64,000 nt of DNA. Origin: Shimia sp049116215. Its GTDB lineage: Bacteria > Pseudomonadota > Alphaproteobacteria > Rhodobacterales > Rhodobacteraceae. The notes under the pieces were generated by a model. The model had not been told where the DNA came from, searched no databases, and worked only from the letters and a program-made list of their open reading frames with translations. The stretch covers positions 558,001 through 622,000 of the forward strand of contig NZ_JAGDZB010000003.1 of the NCBI RefSeq assembly GCF_049116215.1. The letters run 5' to 3'. Of the stretch, positions 58,262 through 64,000 are shown in pieces. A program made the translations under genes and the position numbers. Within the stretch, counting starts at the first letter, position 1. Every line of letters begins with the position of its first letter.

Positions 58262-59482
58262 ATGCTTGACGTAGATTTTGTGCGCAGCCAGTTTCCGGCG
58301 TTTTCAGAACAATCGCTTGAGGGACAAGCGTTTTTTGAGAATGCGGGTGGCAGCTATACCTCCGCACAGGTGATTGACCGCCTGACCCGTTTTTATCGCG
58401 AGCGTAAAGTGCAACCCTATGCGCCGTATAGGGCCTCCGAACTCGGTGGTGCCGAAATGGACGAAGCCCGCGCCCGTCTGGCAGCCCTCATGGGCGTGGA
58501 GACGGATGAAGTATCCTTCGGGCCGTCAACCACACAGAACACCTATGTTTTGGCGCAGGCGTTTCGTCAGTGGATGGACCCTGGGGACGCGATCATTGTG
58601 ACCAATCAGGATCATGAGGCCAACTCTGGCCCGTGGCGGCGGTTGGCTGAGGACGGCATTGAAATCCGCGAATGGAAGATTGATCCGGAGACCGGGCATC
58701 TCGACCCTGAAAAGCTGATGGAGCTGCTGGATGATCGGGTGCGGCTGGTGTGTTTTCCGCATTGCTCCAACGTCGTGGGCGAGATCAATCCGGTGGCCAA
58801 AATCACATCTTTGGCACATGCGGCCGGGGCGTTTGTGTGTGTTGATGGCGTGAGCTACGCCCCACACGGCTTGCCGGACGTGGGTGGTCTTGGTGCGGAC
58901 ATCTACATGTTCTCGGCGTATAAGACCTATGGCCCGCATCAAGGCATAATGGTGGTGCGACGCAATATCGGGGAAATGCTGCCCAACCAAGGCCACTACT
59001 TCAACGGCGACAGCCTCTATAAACGGTTCACACCGGCGGGTCCGGACCATGCGCAGGTCGCGGCCAGTGCTGGCATGGTGGACTACATTGAGGCGCTCGC
59101 GGCACATCACGGGATTATGGGTGAAACACCGGCGGCGACCGGTGCAGCGGTACATGATTTGATGCGCGCCCATGAAGAGGTGATTTTGCAGCCGCTCCTG
59201 GACTATGCGACGTCCAAAAACTCGGTGCGGCTAATCGGGCCATCCGAGGCGGCCAAGCGCGCGCCAACTGTTGCGCTGGTGGCCAATGCGCCGGGTGAGG
59301 CGCTTGCGACCCAACTGGCCGCGCATGGCGTGATGGCCGGTGGTGGCGACTTTTATGCGCTGCGGGCGCTGGAAGGCATGAATGTGGATGCCACTCACGG
59401 TGTTTTGAGAGTGAGTTTTGTGCATTACACCAGTGAACACGAAGTGCAGAAACTGATTTCGGCGCTCGACGCGGTGCTGTGA
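58262..59482 (+). CDS. Class V aminotransferase / cysteine-desulfurase-like protein
   Basis: PLP enzyme, 406 residues from ATG 58262 with AGGGGG upstream. The PLP lysine is Lys221 in FSAYKTYGPHQG, with FFENAGGSYTSAQVIDRL at the start and PHCSNVVGEINPVA binding the cofactor. This subgroup resembles CsdA/SufS-like and kynureninase-like enzymes of unknown substrate. A conserved persulfide Cys loop is not evident, so I would not call it SufS. Confidence 0.8.
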   Translation: MLDVDFVRSQFPAFSEQSLEGQAFFENAGGSYTSAQVIDRLTRFYRERKVQPYAPYRASELGGAEMDEARARLAALMGVETDEVSFGPSTTQNTYVLAQAFRQWMDPGDAIIVTNQDHEANSGPWRRLAEDGIEIREWKIDPETGHLDPEKLMELLDDRVRLVCFPHCSNVVGEINPVAKITSLAHAAGAFVCVDGVSYAPHGLPDVGGLGADIYMFSAYKTYGPHQGIMVVRRNIGEMLPNQGHYFNGDSLYKRFTPAGPDHAQVAASAGMVDYIEALAAHHGIMGETPAATGAAVHDLMRAHEEVILQPLLDYATSKNSVRLIGPSEAAKRAPTVALVANAPGEALATQLAAHGVMAGGGDFYALRALEGMNVDATHGVLRVSFVHYTSEHEVQKLISALDAVL

Positions 59483-59931
59483 AACCGGGCTCAGCCCCGT
59501 CGTAAGTGTTTGAAAGACTTCAACAGGCGGGGCTTTGCCCCATTCGATATCAAGGACGTCGCAATTCACGGAGTGTTTGTGACGTAGTTTGCCGTTGGTC
59601 TATCCAGCGGTTAATCCAGAGACGACTTATGGCGCCTTCTTGCTGGGCCGCGAAGTCATCCCCATATTTGTAAGCCTCAGAGCCATGGCAAATCGTGTTT
59701 GTCGCGGGCGTTGAGAGCCTTGTCGCAGGACTTCGTGGCGCGGGGGATGCGTCCGGTCCTGCGGCAGGGTGCACCTGTCTGTTACCGGTTCAACGGCTCT
59801 GAAATCTTTTTGCATGTCGATCAGAACTGCCCCCCATTCGCTACACTGCAGGGCTCCCATAACAATTAAAACTTGCCGTAAGGCGCTGATCGCGCCTAGC
59901 ATTTAGAGCACACAAGGAAGAGGGGGACTTT
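59483..59931. other. Gene-poor 449-bp stretch with a possible gene relic
   Basis: Two G+C-rich inverted repeats (GGGCTCAGCCC near 59488 and GGGGCTTTGCCCC near 59530) follow the aminotransferase. On the minus strand, protein-like pieces appear in three different frames between about 59560 and 59850: KSCDKALNARDKHDLPWL, AMALRLTNMGM and QQEGAISRLWINRWIDQRQ. They recall tetratricopeptide repeats and could be a frameshifted remnant. No intact gene is seen. Confidence 0.4.
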
Positions 59932-61143
59932 ATGTACCTGACATCGACCAAAGGTGAAGACAACTTGCCGCGCTATTTTGCTGCGGTGTTTGAGACCGCG
60001 CTGAAAATCAAACATGGGCGGATTGATTTTGTCTTGCAGGACGGGCGCAGGTTTCATGCGCTGGGGCCGGAGCCAGGTCCGGAATGCGAAATGCATGTAC
60101 ACAACAATGACACCTTTGCGCGATTGATGCGCGAGGGAGAGTTGGGCTTTTGTGAAGCTTACTTGGAAGGCTGGTGGAGCACCCCGGATTTACAGGCGTT
60201 TTGTGACTTCTTGCGACATGACAACGACGCGTTGTACGACGGGTTTCCGGGGATGTATTTTGTGCGCGCCTTTGAACGGCTGCGCCACTGGATGAACACC
60301 AATACCAAAAGTCAGGCTAAGAAAAACATCAGTTACCACTATGACTTGGGCAACGCGTTTTATGGTCTGTGGCTGGATGACACGATGACCTACTCCTCGG
60401 CGATTTTCAAAACCGGCCAGGAAAGCATGGAAGATGCGCAGATCGCCAAATACGCCAGTATGGTGGATCGGATGGGCGTGAAACCAGGTGACCATGTGCT
60501 GGAGATCGGCTGTGGGTGGGGCGGCTTTGCAGAATACGCAGCCAAGGAACGTGGGTTAAAAGTCACGGGGCTGACCATTTCTGAAGAGCAGTTAAAGTTC
60601 GCGCAGGAACGCATTGAGAAAGCGGAACTTTCTCACCTGGTGAATTTCAAGCTGCAAGATTACCGAGAGGAGACTGAAACCTATGACGGTATTGCCAGCA
60701 TTGAGATGTTTGAGGCAGTAGGCGAGAAATATTGGCCGGTGTATTTTGCGGCAGTGCGGGACCGGTTGAAACCAGGTGCAAAGGCCACGCTCCAGATCAT
60801 CACACTAACCGAAGAGCGGTTTGAGCAATATCGGAAGAGTGTTGATTTTATTCAGAAATACATTTTCCCAGGCGGCATGTTGCCCAGCCCGTCCGCCCTG
60901 CGTGAAGAGGTCACAAAAGCGGGCTTGATTGTCGCTGGATCAATTGAGTTTGGTCAGAGTTACAGTCAGACTTTACGTCGGTGGCACGGCACGTTTAACG
61001 CCCATTGGGACCGGATCTCGCGTATGGGCTTTGATGAGCGCTTCCGCCGCATGTGGAATTTTTATCTGACCTCTTGCGCTGCGGCGTTTCGCAGTGGAAG
61101 CTGCGACGTGACGCAAATCACGATTTCTAAGCCCAGTACATGA
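59932..61143 (+). CDS. cfa: Cyclopropane-fatty-acyl-phospholipid synthase
   Basis: SAM-dependent methylene transfer to unsaturated phospholipid acyl chains; 403 residues. SAM motif VLEIGCGWGGFAEYAAKERG, YHYDLGNAFYGLWLDDTMTY and SIEMFEAVGEKYWPVYF are diagnostic. Its stop overlaps the trgA start by 4 bp. Confidence 0.93.
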   Translation: MYLTSTKGEDNLPRYFAAVFETALKIKHGRIDFVLQDGRRFHALGPEPGPECEMHVHNNDTFARLMREGELGFCEAYLEGWWSTPDLQAFCDFLRHDNDALYDGFPGMYFVRAFERLRHWMNTNTKSQAKKNISYHYDLGNAFYGLWLDDTMTYSSAIFKTGQESMEDAQIAKYASMVDRMGVKPGDHVLEIGCGWGGFAEYAAKERGLKVTGLTISEEQLKFAQERIEKAELSHLVNFKLQDYREETETYDGIASIEMFEAVGEKYWPVYFAAVRDRLKPGAKATLQIITLTEERFEQYRKSVDFIQKYIFPGGMLPSPSALREEVTKAGLIVAGSIEFGQSYSQTLRRWHGTFNAHWDRISRMGFDERFRRMWNFYLTSCAAAFRSGSCDVTQITISKPST

Positions 61144-61574
61144 TCACATCAAATAAGTTAGTCGCTGCGCTCTGCCTTGCCGTTATCGGTGGGCTGGTGG
61201 CGGAGTTTGTGAAACCACAGATGCCAGAAGGCTCAAACTTTGGCCATATGACCTTAATCAGTTCCGCAGTTGGGCTGATTGTGGGCTGGCGTGTGATGGG
61301 GCGACGGGCTGGGCGCAGTGGGTCCCTGGAATTGGGGATTGTCGGGGTCGCAGCCCTGGTGTTTTGGGCTTTGGTTTTGTTTGGCTTGATCGAGATGTTT
61401 CGGCTTGCGATGCGGCGGCGGTTGGATGAACCGGTGGAAGCGATGGAACGTGCGGTCACGGTTTCCATGGAGTATGGGCTATATCTGCTGCATCCAAATG
61501 TCTTGATCACGCTTGGGCTAGGCGCAATTGTGAGTGGTGTTTTTACAAATTTTGCGGCGCGCCGCTGGGGATAA
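61140..61574 (+). CDS. trgA: TrgA-family membrane protein
   Basis: 144 residues with four hydrophobic segments (for example LVAALCLAVIGGLVAEFV and VLITLGLGAIVSGVFTNF). It matches TrgA of Rhodobacter sphaeroides, part of the trgA-trgB-cysK locus linked to high-level tellurite resistance (O'Gara, Gomelsky and Kaplan). Mechanism is unknown. Confidence 0.85.
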   Translation: MITSNKLVAALCLAVIGGLVAEFVKPQMPEGSNFGHMTLISSAVGLIVGWRVMGRRAGRSGSLELGIVGVAALVFWALVLFGLIEMFRLAMRRRLDEPVEAMERAVTVSMEYGLYLLHPNVLITLGLGAIVSGVFTNFAARRWG

Positions 61575-61577
61575 ATC

Positions 61578-62702
61578 ATGACAAATGTTTTTGTGTACGG
61601 CACGTTGCGACACGTGCCACTGCTTGAGGCTGTTCTTGGCCAACCTGCAAGCGCGCTGGACTTGAGACCTGCGGAGTTGGTGGACCATTCTGTGTTTGCG
61701 GTTCAGGGCCAGGATTTCCCCATTCTAAAACCTTCGGACAGCCGTGCATTTGGCCTGTTCATCGGTGGCTTGAGCGATGATGGCGTTGAGCGGCTCCGGT
61801 TCTATGAAGGCAGTTACGATTATGATTTGACGGATGTTTCCGTAGAAGTGACCGGACAAACTTGTCCGGCGCAGGTATTCAAAAGCGAAAACGCGGGCTG
61901 GGTGCCGGCCGGGGCGTGGTCGCTTGACGGCTGGGCGAAACGGTTTGGCGAGGTGACCGTGCTCAGAGCCGTTGAGGAAATGACCTACTTTGGGCAGCGG
62001 AGCCGCGCCGAGGTGGACCGCATGTTGCCCATGATCAAGGCGCGGGCCACCGCCAAAATGCAAGCGCGACGGCGCAACGATGCCGTGAGCCCAAGCGGCA
62101 TGACAGGCGCAGATGTCAGTGACGTGGCCTTGACTCGGCCGTACGCCAATTTTTTCACGATGGAAGAGTATGACTTGACCTTCCGCCGCTACGACGGTGC
62201 GCGCAGTGACATGGTCAAACGCGCGGTCTTTGTGGCCACGGATGCCGTGATTGTGCTGCCATATGATCCAGTGCGGGATCGCGTTTTGTTGATCGAACAG
62301 TTTCGCCCAGGCCCGTTTGCACGTGGCGATGATTTGCCTTGGCAGCTTGAGCCAATCGCTGGACGTTTGGATGCGGATGAGCATCCCGAAGCCTGCGCAC
62401 GGCGTGAAGCGCAGGAGGAGGCAGGGCTTGATTTGACCGCTCTACACGAGGTGGCAAATTGCTATGCCTCACCTGGTTGCAGCACCGAATTTTACAACAT
62501 TTACCTAGGCTTGGCGAACCTGCCTGATGAAGTGGTCGGGGTGTCTGGACTGGCCCATGAAGCGGAAGACATTTGTTCTTATCTTTACAGCTTTGAGGAG
62601 CTGATGCAGATGGTGGACAACAAGCAAGTGGTGAATGCGCCATTGGTGTTGGCGGCGCTTTGGTTGGCGCGACATCGCGACAGGCTGCGCGGGACCGCTT
62701 GA
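61578..62702 (+). CDS. trgB: GGCT-NUDIX fusion protein (TrgB type)
   Basis: 374 residues. An N-terminal gamma-glutamyl-cyclotransferase-like domain (VFVYGTLRHVPLLEAVLGQP, about 1-110) is joined to a C-terminal NUDIX hydrolase domain with box G-x5-E-x7-REAQEEAGL (about 270-292) and GPFARGDDLPWQLEPIAGRL before it, resembling ADP-ribose pyrophosphatase. It starts 3 bp after trgA. Substrate of each domain in tellurite resistance is unknown. Confidence 0.9.
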   Translation: MTNVFVYGTLRHVPLLEAVLGQPASALDLRPAELVDHSVFAVQGQDFPILKPSDSRAFGLFIGGLSDDGVERLRFYEGSYDYDLTDVSVEVTGQTCPAQVFKSENAGWVPAGAWSLDGWAKRFGEVTVLRAVEEMTYFGQRSRAEVDRMLPMIKARATAKMQARRRNDAVSPSGMTGADVSDVALTRPYANFFTMEEYDLTFRRYDGARSDMVKRAVFVATDAVIVLPYDPVRDRVLLIEQFRPGPFARGDDLPWQLEPIAGRLDADEHPEACARREAQEEAGLDLTALHEVANCYASPGCSTEFYNIYLGLANLPDEVVGVSGLAHEAEDICSYLYSFEELMQMVDNKQVVNAPLVLAALWLARHRDRLRGTA

Positions 62703-62759
62703 GTTTGCCCCGCGCCTTGCCTACACAGGATTTCAGACATCTATAAAGGACCGCGCAAC

Positions 62760-63797
62760 ATGCATATCGCCCGTGATCTGGCCCAAGCGATTGGCAACAC
62801 CCCTTTGATCCGACTGAACAAAGTCAGCGACGAAACCGGGTGTGAGATTTTTGGCAAAGCGGAGTTCATGAACCCCGGGCAATCGGTCAAAGACCGCGCC
62901 GCGCTGTATATCATCAAAGACGCCATCGCGCGGGGTGATTTGAAGCCTGGCGGCACCATTGTCGAAGGCACAGCTGGCAACACCGGGATTGGTCTCGCGC
63001 TGGTGGGCGCGTCCATGGGCTTTAAAACCGTTATTGTGATCCCTGAGACGCAATCTCAAGAAAAGAAAGACATGCTGCGGCTTGCGGGCGCGGAACTGGT
63101 TCAGGTGCCTGCGGCGCCTTACAAAAACCCCAACAATTATGTGCGCTACTCCGGTCGTTTGGCTGCGGAACTGGCCAAGACTGCGCCAAACGGTGCAATT
63201 TGGGCCAACCAGTTTGACAATGTGGCCAACCGTCAAAGCCACGTGGAGACCACAGGCCCGGAAATCTGGGAACAGACTGGTGGTAAAGTAGACGCGTTTA
63301 CCTGTGCTGTTGGATCGGGTGGCACCTTGGCGGGCGTGGCGGAAGCCTTACAGCCTAAAGGCGTAAAAATTGGTCTTGCGGACCCGATGGGCGCGGCGCT
63401 CTACAGCTTTTACACCAACGGTGAGTTGAAGTCCGAAGGCGGCTCGATCACCGAAGGCATTGGCCAGGGGCGTATTACCGCCAATCTTGAAGGCTTCACG
63501 CCTGACATGAGCTACCAGATTTCGGATGACGAAGCGCTGCCTTACGTATTTGATCTTCTGGAGAATGAAGGACTGTGCCTTGGTGGGTCTTCCGGTGTGA
63601 ACGTGGCGGGTGCAGTACGCATGGCCAAAGAAATGGGGCCGGGACATACCATTGTGACCATCCTCTGTGACTACGGCACGCGTTATCAGTCCAAACTGTT
63701 CAACCCGGAGTTTCTTAAGGAAAAAGGCCTGCCGACGCCGGCATGGCTGGGCAACAAAGGCCCAAGCAGCATCCCAGGTGTGTTCGAAGACGTATAA
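62760..63797 (+). CDS. cysK: Cysteine synthase A (O-acetylserine sulfhydrylase)
   Basis: PLP enzyme making cysteine from O-acetylserine and sulfide; 345 residues. The PLP lysine is in NPGQSVKDRAALYIIKDA, the substrate loop is EGTAGNTGIGLAL, and the phosphate-binding segment is GSGGTLAGVAEAL. In Rhodobacter sphaeroides cysK lies with trgAB; the 57-bp gap to trgB fits one transcript. Confidence 0.95.
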   Translation: MHIARDLAQAIGNTPLIRLNKVSDETGCEIFGKAEFMNPGQSVKDRAALYIIKDAIARGDLKPGGTIVEGTAGNTGIGLALVGASMGFKTVIVIPETQSQEKKDMLRLAGAELVQVPAAPYKNPNNYVRYSGRLAAELAKTAPNGAIWANQFDNVANRQSHVETTGPEIWEQTGGKVDAFTCAVGSGGTLAGVAEALQPKGVKIGLADPMGAALYSFYTNGELKSEGGSITEGIGQGRITANLEGFTPDMSYQISDDEALPYVFDLLENEGLCLGGSSGVNVAGAVRMAKEMGPGHTIVTILCDYGTRYQSKLFNPEFLKEKGLPTPAWLGNKGPSSIPGVFEDV

Positions 63798-63809
63798 GGC
63801 AGTCCCATA

Positions 63810-64000
63810 ATGCGCCCACTGGCCAAGTTTCTGAGTGTTGCGGTCACGGTTCTGACCGTTTGGGTCACGGTAGTTTGGGCGCAGGGCACTTTACCTCCTG
63901 ACTATGGCGAATGGCGGCGGGTTGCGGACCGCGCCGCTGAAGCCATCGATAATGATCGCGCCTCCGAAGCAGCGATGGACACGCTACGCGGTCAGCTTTT
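63810..64000 (+). CDS. Probable mechanosensitive channel / DUF3772 protein (truncated by window end)
   Basis: The first 63 codons of a gene starting at ATG 63810, 12 bp after cysK. The N-terminus has a signal peptide (KFLSVAVTVLTVWVTVVWAQ) and then GTLPPDYGEWRRVADRAAEA, the look of the DUF3772 periplasmic part of MscS-type channels that follows cysK in related genomes. The frame is open to the edge; identity rests on a short stretch. Confidence 0.55.
   Translation, partial: MRPLAKFLSVAVTVLTVWVTVVWAQGTLPPDYGEWRRVADRAAEAIDNDRASEAAMDTLRGQL

Noticed and set aside
58262..59482. Calling the class V enzyme SufS because sufE is in the window
   Set aside because: sufE is 13 kb away, and the persulfide cysteine loop expected of SufS is not evident.
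1..64000. CRISPR array, insertion sequence or integrase/attachment site
   Set aside because: No regularly spaced long repeats, transposase-like frames or integrase genes were seen; the only tRNA is not flanked by an obvious repeated 3' end.

Overview
The window is a chromosomal segment of an alphaproteobacterium of the Rhodobacterales (Roseobacter group). The sequence-based reasons are a dmdA-acuI pair for dimethylsulfoniopropionate (DMSP) breakdown, the trgA-trgB-cysK tellurite locus known from Rhodobacter, the lptF-lptG-lptD-surA-pdxA-rsmA envelope/housekeeping block, a circularly permuted two-piece tmRNA gene, DUF4169 and ribbon-helix-helix small genes beside fumC and sspB, and moderately high G+C with the codon use of that group. 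Genus cannot be decided by eye. There are no insertion sequences, phage genes or CRISPR arrays.

Region 1 (1-22.9 kb) is accessory catabolism. It opens with the end of a branched-chain-type ABC importer (livM partial, livG, livF), then a class III CoA-transferase, an XRE-cupin regulator and glutaryl-CoA dehydrogenase. Next come an ATP-dependent hydantoinase/oxoprolinase pair (hyuA, hyuB), a periplasmic PCu(A)C-like protein divergent from a polytopic membrane protein, and a second complete ABC importer (Tat-exported binding protein plus livH, M, G, F). It ends with a MarR regulator divergent from a four-gene operon: FAD subunit, fused Fe-S/molybdenum hydroxylase, 6-hydroxynicotinate-reductase-like protein and UPF0280 protein. 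Together these look like uptake, hydroxylation, reductive dearomatisation, ring opening and glutaryl-CoA oxidation of an N-heterocyclic compound. This is an inference.

Region 2 (24-49.6 kb) is mainly core: rsmA, pdxA, surA-like, lptD, lptG, lptF, divergent pepA-holC, an aspartic protease, marC, an ABC-F ATPase, ndk, a yqjD/yqjE-like membrane pair, rnd, purN-purM, a Tat-exported metallo-hydrolase divergent from a LysR gene, a CAU-anticodon tRNA (probably Ile2), sufE, fumC, sspB and chrA. Several very small genes lie here.

Region 3 (49.6-58.2 kb) holds an NTF2-like protein, the permuted ssrA gene (minus strand, tag ANDNRAPAMAVAA), a TenA_E-like/ferric-reductase-like/intradiol-fold operon, and a GntR regulator divergent from DUF2182-DUF1326-DinB-dmdA-acuI.

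Region 4 (58.2-64 kb) has a class V aminotransferase/desulfurase, a gene-poor stretch with a possible gene relic, cyclopropane fatty acid synthase, trgA, a GGCT-NUDIX fusion (trgB), cysK, and the start of a probable mechanosensitive-channel gene cut by the window end. Two families of short dispersed intergenic repeats (an 11-bp tandem array and a GGGATATTT-centred element) recur across the window.
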